45,486 nt of DNA from Alteromonas salexigens (lineage in GTDB: Bacteria; Pseudomonadota; Gammaproteobacteria; Enterobacterales; Alteromonadaceae), in NCBI RefSeq assembly GCF_025628895.1, contig NZ_JAOTJC010000006.1:1-45486 (forward strand), read 5' to 3'. The notes under the pieces are model-generated. The model saw nothing but the letters and a program-made list of their open reading frames with translations. It was not told the DNA's origin and did not search any database. Positions 1 to 7,540 of the stretch are shown in pieces. The stretch's first letter is position 1; every line of letters starts with the position of its first letter. A program made the translations under genes and the position numbers.

Positions 1-77
1 CATTTTGAGATCTCCATTGTCTCCAGTTTATTGGAAATCTCATCAATGTCATGGTGTTATTTTTGGGGGAGAGGTCA
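1..77 (-). mobile_element. Terminus of an IS3-family-like insertion sequence (body continues left of window)
   Basis: On the minus strand the sequence starting at 77 reads TGACCTCTCCCCCAAAA, a TG-starting, C-run/A-run end of the style found in IS3-family elements. About 60 bp inward, GGAGA is followed by an ATG at positions 3-1, just where the first transposase frame of such an element would begin. The same end sequence, one base different over 17, recurs at 7431. The coding sequence of the upstream gene loses its family resemblance exactly at this boundary. Family assignment is inference, because no transposase is inside the window. Confidence 0.6.
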
Positions 78-574
78 GATTTGTGTCTGAACACTTTCTG
101 TGCCAGTAACCCACCGGGCCAACCACCCAGCAGACTCAACAGGTGAAGGTGGTTTTCCGGTGTCCTGCGGCGTCCAGCTTTGGCCGCAGACTTATCATAA
201 CCATACATCATAAATGCCAGTAAGCTGGCCGCCAGATAGACGTAAAGTAGGGGGTCTGGCACTTTGTGCAGCGATACACTTAACAGCAGCACCGACGCAA
301 CATTAACAGTCAATACAGCTGGGAGAGTAACAGACCTGGCCTGTTGCGGTGTAACGCGACCAGGCTCGCGGGCATAGCGAATGTTGGTGGCGGTTAATTT
401 ACCTGTTGCTTGTGGCTGCGGCTCATAAACAATGATATCGCCTTCCACCGGCCGGCGAGGTGGCCGCTTAAATGCTTTTATATGCACAAAGGCTGTCTTG
501 CCACCGCCATTCGGTGCTACAAAACCATATCCTTTTTCATCATTCCACGTGTGTAACTTTCCCTGATACTTCAT
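2..574 (-). CDS. Cold-shock-domain plus DUF1294 membrane protein, 3' end truncated by the IS end
   Basis: The ATG at 574 opens a protein with an N-terminal cold-shock-like OB fold (GKLHTWNDEKGYGFVAP, residues about 5-21, with the KGYGFV RNP-like motif). Two hydrophobic segments follow, then the DUF1294 signature around TPENHLHLLSLLGGWPG and FRHK. This architecture is common in gammaproteobacteria; the protein is thought to sit in the inner membrane and its function is not established. The family normally continues after FRHK with a conserved K-x-SF-xxx-FW stretch. Here that stretch is missing and the frame runs into the IS-like end at base 77. The last 25 or so codons are therefore not native. 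The gene is probably inactive or makes a protein lacking its final membrane segment. Confidence 0.75.
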   Translation of the reverse strand, partial: MKYQGKLHTWNDEKGYGFVAPNGGGKTAFVHIKAFKRPPRRPVEGDIIVYEPQPQATGKLTATNIRYAREPGRVTPQQARSVTLPAVLTVNVASVLLLSVSLHKVPDPLLYVYLAASLLAFMMYGYDKSAAKAGRRRTPENHLHLLSLLGGWPGGLLAQKVFRHKSDLSPKNNTMTLMRFPINWRQWRSQN

Positions 575-859
575 CGCTGATCCCCGCACGCTCTTTCTGA
601 ATAGTATCTTCTCAATACCATGGGCTGCCAATATATCAGTGTGAGACAGTTATACACTATGCAGTAAATTGTCCACACGGGCGTAACGCCGCACTGCCAC
701 GACTTTGCATTGTTTTGTGCGCTGATAGAGACGCGAACTGGCGCTGCTGTTCGAGCAGACGGTGGTTTGGCAACCGCTTATCTTATGTTTACCATTGTGT
801 TGCAGGGGCATAATCCCCATGCTTTTAAGACGTAAGAAAACAACAGAGGAGCACAATTT

Positions 860-1408
860 ATGAGTCGTCATTTTGATGAAGCGGAAGGTTTGTGCGAAGA
901 AAAAGATCCAGCCACCGATGGCTTTGTGTTTAATCAGACCATGTTGCGCATTGCCGACCCAAAACGCTCATTAGATTTCTACACCCGCGTAATGGGCATG
1001 ACGTTGTTAAAGCGCCTGGATTTCCCAGAGATGAAATTCAGTTTGTATTTTTTGACCGCCGGTGAAGATTTCACCGATGTCAGTGAAGATGATAAGGAAC
1101 GGACCAGACAGACCTTTGGTCGGCCAGCTATGCTGGAGCTTACCCACAACTGGGACGATACCGCCGAATCAGCCGATTATCATAACGGTAATTCTGACCC
1201 TAAAGGTTTTGGCCATATTGGCTTTCATGTGCCTGATCTCGGCCATGCCTGTGACCGGTTTGAGTCGTTAGGTGTCCCGTTTCAGAAGCGCCCGGACGAT
1301 GGAGCCATGAAAGGCATCGCCTTTATTAAAGATCCTGATGGCTACTGGATTGAGATATTTGAAGCTTCGCAGGTGGCCAGCGTGTGCGCCCCACATATTA
1401 CAAGCTAA
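860..1408 (+). CDS. gloA: Lactoylglutathione lyase (glyoxalase I), long zinc-type
   Basis: This enzyme isomerises the hemithioacetal of methylglyoxal and glutathione to S-lactoylglutathione, the first step of cytosolic methylglyoxal detoxification. The 182-residue length and the N-terminal extension match the longer, eukaryote-like zinc class rather than the roughly 135-residue nickel class of E. coli. The expected metal ligands are visible as Gln in FNQTML, Glu in LELTHN, His in GHIGFHV and Glu in WIEIFE. AGAGGAG lies a few bases upstream of the ATG. It is alone on the plus strand between minus-strand genes, so it is probably monocistronic. No frameshift or odd residue was seen. Confidence 0.93.
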   Translation: MSRHFDEAEGLCEEKDPATDGFVFNQTMLRIADPKRSLDFYTRVMGMTLLKRLDFPEMKFSLYFLTAGEDFTDVSEDDKERTRQTFGRPAMLELTHNWDDTAESADYHNGNSDPKGFGHIGFHVPDLGHACDRFESLGVPFQKRPDDGAMKGIAFIKDPDGYWIEIFEASQVASVCAPHITS

Positions 1409-1535
1409 AAAGATTGAGCACGGGCAGGGCAGAGTGTGTGGCGCTGCCCGCTGCCACGTGTGGATGAGAGACAAAAACGCGCAGCCACACCGGCGAAGAA
1501 ACTACACTGGGTACCTGCAGTCCGGCACCATGCCT

Positions 1536-2171
1536 TTAACTGCCCAGCAGGGCAATTTTCACTCCGAAGCCGATCAGTACCACCCCGACCACGCCTTCAA
1601 TTATATGTCTGGCGTTATTAAACGCACGCAGCAATTTAGGGTGAGTAAGAAACAACGCCACGCCGCTGAACCACACTAAGTGTGCCATGGAGATAATTGC
1701 CCCATATACTAGCTGAATGCCTACCGGTGTGGCCCGGTCAACGACTTGCGTGAATATGCTCAGAAAAAACACCGTGGTTTTAGGGTTCAGCGCATTGGTC
1801 AGAAACCCCGTTTTGAAGGCTGACAACGCATTCATAGTGCCCTGTGAAGTCGCTGCCTGGATGGTGTGTCGTGACATGATGGTAGTGACACCCATGTAAA
1901 TAAGGTAAGCAGCCCCACAATATTTTATTACCGTGTACGCCATCGGCGAATTGGCAATAATTACGGCCAGCCCCGCGATAGAATAGCCCACATGCACCCA
2001 AATGGCGACGCTCACACCCAGTGCTGAGCACAAGCCCGCACGCCGCCGGTACAGCAGGCTGTTGCGGGTGATCATCGCGAAGTCTGCGCCCGGGCTTATC
2101 GCCATAAAAATGGCAATAACTGTCACGCTCATAAATTGTGACGCATATTGACTTAGTGTTACGGCTTCCAT
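1536..2171 (-). CDS. LysE/RhtB-family amino-acid exporter
   Basis: This is a predicted inner-membrane exporter of about 211 residues with six hydrophobic segments. The N-terminal motif ISPGADFAMITRNSL and the later TGFLTNALNPKTTVFF are the two signatures of the LysE/RhtB superfamily. Members export amino acids such as homoserine, threonine, lysine or leucine; the substrate cannot be told from sequence. The open frame extends upstream to 2315, but the hydrophilic extra residues match nothing in the family. The ATG at 2171 is preceded by GGAGG (short, 3-base spacing) and gives the usual length, so I chose it. It converges with gloA. Confidence 0.88.
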   Translation of the reverse strand: MEAVTLSQYASQFMSVTVIAIFMAISPGADFAMITRNSLLYRRRAGLCSALGVSVAIWVHVGYSIAGLAVIIANSPMAYTVIKYCGAAYLIYMGVTTIMSRHTIQAATSQGTMNALSAFKTGFLTNALNPKTTVFFLSIFTQVVDRATPVGIQLVYGAIISMAHLVWFSGVALFLTHPKLLRAFNNARHIIEGVVGVVLIGFGVKIALLGS

Positions 2172-2458
2172 ACGCCTCCAGCACGGGCTAATTCCGGGTG
2201 CAGGCTTCCAGGTAAGGGCCCGCTCGCTGCATTCTGATCTTACCCTGGCCTGCGCCTTGTTACGGACTTTGCATAGCAGGTAAGCGGCTGACAGTGTAAT
2301 GCATTCACGCATCACCGGCTATGCTAACAGCGTAGATTAATCGGTCGAAACAAGCTGGTTTGCAGTACCATCATGCAGTAATGAAAGGAGCACGTCGGGC
2401 GGGTAAATAGTGGGGTAAGCGAGCCGGGTAAGAAGAGGAGCGTGCCATGGGGGTAACT

Positions 2459-2563
2459 TTATTCGTCTTTATCCTTGTTTTTCTTAGCGGCAAGTACTGC
2501 ACCGACAAACAGAACAAATATTAGCAGTCCTGCGGCCAGTAAAATCTGAATTATTAAGTCCAT
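2459..2563 (-). CDS. Small single-pass membrane protein, 34 residues
   Basis: A 34-codon frame starts with ATG at 2563 behind GGAGTAGAGGTT, a plausible ribosome site. It encodes a hydrophobic helix of about 22 residues (MDLIIQILLAAGLLIFVLFV and onward) followed by a charged tail, AAKKNKDKDE. The N-out or N-in orientation cannot be fixed, but the positive and negative tail suggests a cytoplasmic C-terminus. I do not recognise a family. Similar tiny membrane proteins often modulate a larger membrane partner, but none is evident beside it. Support is the ribosome site, the coherent transmembrane and charged-tail composition, and the otherwise empty gap. Confidence 0.55.
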   Translation of the reverse strand: MDLIIQILLAAGLLIFVLFVGAVLAAKKNKDKDE

Positions 2564-2719
2564 AACCTCTACTCCTGATTGTGTTAGTGCCTGGCAGCCT
2601 AGTCTGGTTTGTTGCCGAAAGCCGGGTCACTTATGTCGGTGCTCACTGCCTTCCTGTGCTGAAAATTCTGCCTTTCACGCGTAACCACCCCGTGGTTGCT
2701 ACACAACGGTAACTGTACC

Positions 2720-2739
2720 GGGCTGCTACGTAGTAGCCC
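2720..2739. repeat. 20-bp near-perfect palindrome
   Basis: GGGCTGCTACGTAGTAGCCC pairs with itself except for one G-T position. It lies in the roughly 240-bp gap between the small membrane protein and the SRPBCC gene. It has no following T run, so it is not a standard terminator. It could be a binding site for a dimeric regulator of the gene reading leftward at 2563, but nothing proves this. Confidence 0.4.
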
Positions 2740-2801
2740 AGGCAGTCAACGGTCAGTACTGGCAAGTTAAGCAGTACATTCCACATCCTTAGCTACCGTT
2801 G

Positions 2802-3260
2802 TCATAACTTACTGGCTTCCGCCACTGCTTTAATATCTTTAAGATCCTGATCGATGGTTTTCTTCAGGGCACTTTTAGCCATCCAGCCAGTAAGCGCCCA
2901 GATTATTTTCGCCATGAACGTTTCCGGTTTGCCATCAAAGTGCATGGTCAGCGCGGTGGTTCCTCCCGCGTGGCTAAGTTCCAGCCGGGAGGTATACACA
3001 GCCCCATGGCTCGCAGCTTCTGCTTCATAAAAGTCGGGCGCACTGGCCTGGGTGATCCACATTTCCTCGGTAGCGTCCTTACCCATCATTTCTCTGGTTT
3101 CGCGCCATTTCAGGCCGGTAATCGAGGGACCCGTGGCGGGCTTCAGAATTTCTACTTCTTTTATCCCTGAGATTCGGTGCTGCGCATTTTCAATATCGGT
3201 AATAATGCTCCATACCACTTCCTGGGGGGCCTGAATGTCGATACTTCTACTGACTTGCAT
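2802..3260 (-). CDS. SRPBCC-family (START/polyketide-cyclase-like) protein
   Basis: A 152-residue single-domain protein begins with MQVSRSIDIQAPQEVVWSII, the typical first strand and helix of the SRPBCC helix-grip fold. It ends with a long amphipathic helix containing the DLKDIKAVAEA stretch. Family members bind hydrophobic ligands in the cavity under that helix; many are listed as polyketide cyclase or dehydrase, but the real role is usually unknown. There is no signal peptide, so it is probably cytoplasmic. An AAGGA lies upstream of the ATG at 3260. It appears to be transcribed alone. Fold assignment is confident and function is not. Confidence 0.8.
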   Translation of the reverse strand: MQVSRSIDIQAPQEVVWSIITDIENAQHRISGIKEVEILKPATGPSITGLKWRETREMMGKDATEEMWITQASAPDFYEAEAASHGAVYTSRLELSHAGGTTALTMHFDGKPETFMAKIIWALTGWMAKSALKKTIDQDLKDIKAVAEASKL

Positions 3261-3296
3261 GGTGATGTCCTTCGCTAAGTGCGCTCTGGCAATTTA

Positions 3297-3365
3297 TTAT
3301 GCTTAGAAGCAAGGGGCGCTCGTAATACAACTGCTGTAATTAGCTGGCAGCTGTTCTAAGCATAA
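3297..3365. repeat. 69-bp element bounded by 12-bp perfect inverted repeats
   Basis: TTATGCTTAGAA at 3297-3308 is exactly complemented by TTCTAAGCATAA at 3354-3365. The 45 bp between hold a second, weaker pairing (CAACTGCTG against CAGCTG). No coding frame covers it. It could be a miniature repeat or a cruciform-type regulatory element. It is not a clear terminator, because no T run directly follows either arm. Confidence 0.5.
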
Positions 3366-3485
3366 GTCAGTTCCGGTTTTTTGCCAAAGACGCAGAAGAC
3401 GCGAGAACGCAGCTTGGTTCAGAGTGAGTCAGTAAGCCGCCATGAAATACATGTAGCAGACAGTGCCCGGTAAGCGAGCAGAGCG

Positions 3486-3752
3486 TTACCGCAACAGACT
3501 GTCTTTGCTGGCCCGTCGATTCATGCCGCCCCCGGTGGGATTTTTTGACTCTTCCTCTGCCTGACAGCTGACACAAAGCTGAACGCCCGGAATAGCGGCT
3601 CTGCGTGCTTCCGGGATCGGTGCATCACACAACTCGCAGCGTTCTGCGCTTTCGCCCCGGGGCATATTGCTTTTGGCACTGGCGACAGCATCTTCTACGC
3701 TGGCGTCGATTTGCTCCTGAACAGCGCCGTCTTTCGCCCATCCACCGGCCAT
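3486..3752 (-). CDS. ybiI: DksA/TraR C4-type zinc-finger protein, YbiI family
   Basis: The 88-residue protein starts MAGGWAKDGAVQEQID and contains RGESAERCELC and ARRAAIPGVQLCVSCQ, ending NRRASKDSLLR. This is close to end-to-end agreement with the E. coli YbiI family as I know it. The four cysteines, in two C-x2-C pairs, form the DksA/TraR zinc finger. The family lacks the long DksA coiled coil and its role is not settled; an effect on RNA polymerase is presumed from the fold. Length is normal. An AGGAGG-like site precedes the ATG at 3752. Confidence 0.88.
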   Translation of the reverse strand: MAGGWAKDGAVQEQIDASVEDAVASAKSNMPRGESAERCELCDAPIPEARRAAIPGVQLCVSCQAEEESKNPTGGGMNRRASKDSLLR

Positions 3753-3957
3753 AATTCCTCCTTAATGCGTATACTTAGCATGGTGTTTGAGCAAGCGTGC
3801 AGTGCGTAACCCTACCGCGTATGCAAACGCGAATGTGCGCTCACTATTGCTTGCCCTTGCCAGTTGTTACGTCCGCACCGGCAAATACGTTCGCTTATAG
3901 CGAAGCCGAGGAGTGGCAGACAGAAAAATTAGGGTTTGGGGTGGGAAGTCACAGGCT

Positions 3958-4254
3958 TCAGGTTGCTTCAGGCGCAGGGCCACACACTACCCGTTCTTCA
4001 CCGACGTGGAAAATGTTATTAACCGCCACGTAAGTACCAGAAACCACGCCAGTCACAGGGAGTAGCACGAGTCCGCTGATACTGTAAAAGGTATTGGTCT
4101 CTTTAAAGCCGTTTACCACTTTTAAGGTTTTGCGGTCGCTTGATATCCCGCACCGGTTCACTTTGGTGAGATCGTTTTGCGGTACCACGACACATCCGGC
4201 CACAAGCGCAGATAGCGTCATGACGAGCAAAGCTTTATTCATAAGGAATTTCAT
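3958..4254 (-). CDS. Small predicted lipoprotein
   Basis: The 98-residue product has a signal sequence ending in the lipobox LVAGC (cysteine at residue 21), so it should be lipid-modified and exported. The mature part has three further cysteines or polar segments and one hydrophobic patch, SGLVLLPVTGVVSGTYVAV. I recognise no domain. GGAAGATATGA precedes the ATG at 4254; an internal ATG at 4242 would also leave a workable signal. The adjacent minus-strand membrane gene upstream ends 120 bases away and could be cotranscribed. Confidence 0.7.
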   Translation of the reverse strand: MKFLMNKALLVMTLSALVAGCVVVPQNDLTKVNRCGISSDRKTLKVVNGFKETNTFYSISGLVLLPVTGVVSGTYVAVNNIFHVGEERVVCGPAPEAT

Positions 4255-4374
4255 TCATATCTTCCATGACAAATGACAACAGGCAGGGCGTTGTCTGAAG
4301 GAGAGGGACTGCCGGAGTGGATTTCACGCCACAGCCCTCTCCGGTAGCCAGCCAGTTTTATGCCGGGCTAGAGT

Positions 4375-4629
4375 TTAGGCAAAGGCACCCATTAGCGACA
4401 GGGACACTAGCAAAAGAGTTAGCAGTCCAACGGCTGCACACCAGAAATCGGTTTTAGCGTGATGGTCGGCGGCGAATGACGTCGTGCGCTGCGGATATTG
4501 GCCCAGTGTAAGTAGTTTGCATATCGGGTAACCCACCCAATAACACACGGCCCAAAATAAAATATCCAACAGCACGAAAACTATGATCCTGAATAGTCCT
4601 TTACCTACTTCGCTTGCTACTTCTTCCAC
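4375..4629 (-). CDS. Small inner-membrane protein, two transmembrane segments
   Basis: An 84-residue frame begins with GTG at 4629, eight bases after AAGGAA. Residues about 14-35 and 62-82 are strongly hydrophobic. They are separated by a polar loop with several histidines and threonines (RTTSFAADHHAKTDFW), giving a hairpin topology. No family was recognised. It may be expressed with the lipoprotein gene downstream at 4254. Expression is supported only by the ribosome site and composition. Confidence 0.62.
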   Translation of the reverse strand: MEEVASEVGKGLFRIIVFVLLDILFWAVCYWVGYPICKLLTLGQYPQRTTSFAADHHAKTDFWCAAVGLLTLLLVSLSLMGAFA

Positions 4630-4706
4630 TGAACATTCCTTTTAATTGTTTTCGACGATTGATATGCAAGCGCATCTTATTTTTTAACGCGCTTCAGGCA
4701 GTGAAT

Positions 4707-5297
4707 TTACTCCACATCGTCAGGCATTGACAGGGAATTATAAGCGGCGGCATGCCGGTACACTCTGGCGGCCAGGTACTTTGCACTGGCCATATCCGAC
4801 TCATGTACTCTGCCGTCATTGCTTTGGGCGGTCACTCCCAGTTGGCACCCCAGGCGATTCATTCCGTCAGGCGTATGGTTATAAGGCGTATCCAGTCCAA
4901 TCCATAGCATGCCATGTTGGCTTGCCAATAGTTGCAGATAAGTCAGAGTTGACGCCTGATCGCCGTTAAGCCCGGTGCCGGATGTGACGCCGGCTGCGAG
5001 CATGCCGGCCCAGCGCTGTTCGGCCCAAAAGTCGCTGGTGGCATCCGCAAACGCTTTAAACTGAGCAGCGACCCCGCCCATGTAGGTGGGGGAGCCGAAT
5101 ATTATGGCCTGGCATGTGTGCAGCCTGGAAAAAAGCTCGCCAGGTACAAAACGCCCCTCCACAATTTCCTGCGCCTCAACACGGTGCTCGACGACCTCGC
5201 AAGGAAAGCGGCCCAGTTCAGTGGCCATGGCTGTCATCAGTTTGCCGGTGACATCGGTATTGCTAAAATATACCAATCCTATTTTGACCAAAAGCAC
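4707..5297 (-). CDS. Flavodoxin-family (WrbA-like) FMN-binding reductase
   Basis: A 196-residue protein begins KIGLVYFSNTDVTGKL, the phosphate-binding loop of flavodoxins (S/T-x-T-x-x-T). It then has FGSPTYMGGVAAQFKAFAD, the second FMN contact typical of WrbA and related NAD(P)H:quinone reductases. The C-terminal half contains the GVTSGTGLNGDQASTL region found in this group. It is a predicted cytosolic FMN-dependent reductase of quinones or similar electrophiles. The GTG start at 5297 has AAAGGAG directly upstream. It appears monocistronic. Assignment to WrbA proper is uncertain, but the flavodoxin fold is clear. Confidence 0.82.
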   Translation of the reverse strand: MLLVKIGLVYFSNTDVTGKLMTAMATELGRFPCEVVEHRVEAQEIVEGRFVPGELFSRLHTCQAIIFGSPTYMGGVAAQFKAFADATSDFWAEQRWAGMLAAGVTSGTGLNGDQASTLTYLQLLASQHGMLWIGLDTPYNHTPDGMNRLGCQLGVTAQSNDGRVHESDMASAKYLAARVYRHAAAYNSLSMPDDVE

Positions 5298-5431
5298 GTC
5301 GCTCCTTTATTCAGATGAGTTGCGTTATTGTGCCCGATGTCCATGTTCAGAACTATTGTGGTTCGCATGTCCACCAAATCAGTTGGTCTCTTAAAACCCG
5401 TATAGACGATACGGATGAACAATTATAAGAG

Positions 5432-6100
5432 TCAGGTGCGAACCACCACGGTGCCGCCAATAAAGTCATGCAAAGCCCGGCGCTTTTTATTGAACAACAT
5501 AGTAATAAACTCTGACAATGCCCACACTACACTCAGAGTACCAACGAAGGTGAAGGTACCAAGGAGAAACGGTGAGATGTCGTTGTACAGTTCCAGATCG
5601 ATAGCGACAAGAACTATCAGTACCGCCCAGACTGCATTGAGTATGAGGGTTACTGATTCTCTTTTGCCAGCCTGGCAGATACCGATACGTTTCTCATCGG
5701 CCACGTTTACCACTTTTACCCCTAGCAACATTTTGCCAAATGACTGCCCGAATATACCATGCATAAAGATAAGATAAATTGATAGCTGAACGGCATTTAA
5801 CGCCTGCAAAAAACTGTCATTGGGGGCATAGTCGATCCCAAATAGCAGACACTCAATATAAATGACTATGGCAAAGATAATACCGTCTACCAAGGCCGCC
5901 CAACAACGTGGCCAGAAAGTGTGATACTTGTCACTTTCAGTCAGTTCTTCTCCGGTTTCCACATTACGTTGAGTCTGTTTATTAGCTATTAATCGGTTAA
6001 CTTCGCTATACCGTTCTGGGAACTGCTCTCTGTCTATATTTTGCCTGACATCGAGTAATTCATCATATGTGTAATTCTGAAATTCTGGTGCATTTTCCAT
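5432..6100 (-). CDS. RDD-family membrane protein
   Basis: An N-terminal soluble stretch (residues 1-50, with YTYDELLDVRQNID and FPERYSEVNRLI) precedes an RDD domain. That domain starts at FWPRCWAALVDGIIF (about residue 64) and contains the conserved FGQSFGKMLLGVKVV and RRALHDFIGGTVVV. Three or four membrane spans are visible. Family function is poorly known; some members are linked to ion exchange. I place the start at ATG 6100, because the GTG at 6148 only adds an unrelated hydrophobic stub; neither has a strong ribosome site. It is alone between two other single genes. Confidence 0.78.
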   Translation of the reverse strand: MENAPEFQNYTYDELLDVRQNIDREQFPERYSEVNRLIANKQTQRNVETGEELTESDKYHTFWPRCWAALVDGIIFAIVIYIECLLFGIDYAPNDSFLQALNAVQLSIYLIFMHGIFGQSFGKMLLGVKVVNVADEKRIGICQAGKRESVTLILNAVWAVLIVLVAIDLELYNDISPFLLGTFTFVGTLSVVWALSEFITMLFNKKRRALHDFIGGTVVVRT

Positions 6101-6286
6101 TGTATTTTTATTCTTATATTTAAGGGCAAACAAATTCGATAAATTCACCCTGGTGGTGAGATTAACCAGTCCTCCAGACTGGAGATGTGCACCAGGACCT
6201 TAATCAACCAGCGATAAGCGTTTGTCTGTGAACACACAGATAACGCCCAAATTATTGTAAATCACGTCGTAATTATAATCGCACAC

Positions 6287-6649
6287 TTACGCTGAACGGT
6301 TAAACTGTCGCAACTGAATGTGATTACCATCGCGATCGGCGATATTTGACACTTTAAACAATGGGTTGGCCCATTCGCCGTCGAATGCCTGTCCACCGAG
6401 TGTGGTGGCTTTCTTCCGGGTATCAGTCATGTCTGTGACGGTAAGAAAAACCTTAACCGGGCTCAGCCCGCTTTCGGGTATAGCAAAGGGCGGCGCATGA
6501 ATGATTAGGTTAAAGCCGTCTTTTTCCAGGCTGGTAAAGTCCTTGGTTTCTCTGCTCACCTGCATATTAAAAAGCTGCACATAAAACTCAGCTAAATTGC
6601 TCACATCGTCGGAGTATACAAGCACGCCATTTTGCGCGGGGCCGGTCAT
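6287..6649 (-). CDS. VOC-superfamily (glyoxalase/dioxygenase-like) protein
   Basis: The 120-residue protein has one beta-alpha-beta-beta-beta pair: GVLVYSDDVSNLAEFYVQLFNM at the start and KVSNIADRDGNHIQLRQF at the end. This is a single-chain VOC fold. The usual metal triad is not convincing: an His/Gln at the start is absent and the final Glu is replaced by Gln in HIQL. It may bind ligands or antibiotics rather than act as an enzyme. The frame extends to 6679, but AAGGAA is placed correctly only for the ATG at 6649. Confidence 0.72.
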   Translation of the reverse strand: MTGPAQNGVLVYSDDVSNLAEFYVQLFNMQVSRETKDFTSLEKDGFNLIIHAPPFAIPESGLSPVKVFLTVTDMTDTRKKATTLGGQAFDGEWANPLFKVSNIADRDGNHIQLRQFNRSA

Positions 6650-6786
6650 AAACATTTCCTTGTGGTTTGTATCATGCAAATACTGTCCAACACGCTAGCT
6701 CGCCGGGCAGTATTACGCTTCTGAATGAAAAGCAACTCTTGAGCTGTCTGGCCAGCAGCGTCGCGCAAGCGATGATGGCTGGTTGA

Positions 6787-7176
6787 TCAGGCATTCTCGC
6801 CGCCACGGCATCTGAAGTTGATGAGATAAATGATAAAAGCGTCTGCACCAATATGAATGGCTGATGCCAAGAAGGGACCGAAGCCAGCGTCTGTTGATAG
6901 TTTGCTTAGAAACCGGTTGTCATGGCGTATTAAATAAGACAGTTGCTCGGTGGCTGCCGAAAGTAAACTGTACTCATTGTATATTGCAGATAGATTAGTA
7001 AGGGCGAATGCAGCGAATAAACCGATAACTACCTTCCGCTTTGTCTCGTTCCAGATGATTTTTGACGAAAAAATCCAGCCGATCAGAAATACGCATGCCG
7101 TAACGTAGAAATTCCAGAGAAATCCAACCTGCTCCCGGATCGTCAAAATAGCCGTTACTAATTCTGATTCATTCAT
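6787..7176 (-). CDS. Hypothetical three-span membrane protein
   Basis: The 129-residue product starts MNESELVTAILTIREQVGFLW behind AAGGAAG. It has hydrophobic segments around residues 22-38, 47-65 and 104-119. The tail FRCRGGENA is polar and basic. I recognise no family. It sits just left of the IS-like end and the accessory block, so it may itself be a gain. Expression is supported by the good ribosome site. Confidence 0.6.
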   Translation of the reverse strand: MNESELVTAILTIREQVGFLWNFYVTACVFLIGWIFSSKIIWNETKRKVVIGLFAAFALTNLSAIYNEYSLLSAATEQLSYLIRHDNRFLSKLSTDAGFGPFLASAIHIGADAFIIYLINFRCRGGENA

Positions 7177-7294
7177 CTTACTTCCTTGTTGATACCGGGT
7201 GCTGCACGTCCGTTGCTTGGGGCAGTTTCAGTTTGACTGTACTGTTATATGTAGTCGGTACCTAATTTAGCACCAGTTGCTAAGCAGGCCAGAC

Positions 7295-7400
7295 CGTTTA
7301 ATAGTTAAAAAATCACTGTAAAACAGTCCAGTACGAAAAGCCAGACTAAAGAACGGTAACCGGCTAGGAGAGGGGCTATGAAGTCGGGCCGTAGAAGCTT
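7295..7400. repeat. Diverged direct repeat, copy A (partner at about 17317-17405)
   Basis: The core CTGTAAAACAGTCCAG and CGAAAAGCCAGA aligns without gaps to 17338-17370, and by eye the two copies are roughly 70% identical over about 75 bp. On the minus strand both carry an open frame ending at the equivalent stop (here 7305). The final residues are similar: VWLFVLDCFTVIF here and IWLFAEGCFTVSF in the partner. The two copies lie just outside the two ends of the attC block. Here the frame has no start codon in a good context, so this copy looks like a remnant. The whole gap 7177-7540 holds only this repeat and the IS-like end. Confidence 0.55.
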
Positions 7401-7431
7401 CGACTGGTCTTTAGTTTTGGGGGAAAGGTCA
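7401..7431. mobile_element. Solitary IS3-family-like end
   Basis: The plus strand reads GGTCTTTAGTTTTGGGGGAA and then AGGTCA to base 7431; its reverse complement begins TGACCTTTCCCCCAAAA. Sixteen of the first 17 bases equal the IS-like end at base 77, and the element body would again lie to the left. Only about 230 bp separate it from the next gene, so the rest of the element is gone. It may mark a deletion at the left edge of the accessory block. Confidence 0.5.
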
Positions 7432-7540
7432 CTATCGCGGTATTTTATCTAAAAGAGTTAGCCACCGCATGGTGCTGTGCCACGTTAAAGGTTGTTGCAC
7501 GGCATCACGGCAGCGTTTGTTTGTATCGGGATAAGCTGCG

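Noticed and set aside
650..871. 73-residue minus-strand frame before gloA
   Set aside because: No domain, no ribosome site and overlap with the gloA control region; treated as a shadow.
1..7431. Composite transposon between the two IS-like ends
   Set aside because: Both ends have the element body to the left, so they do not bound the region as a composite element, and housekeeping-type genes lie between.
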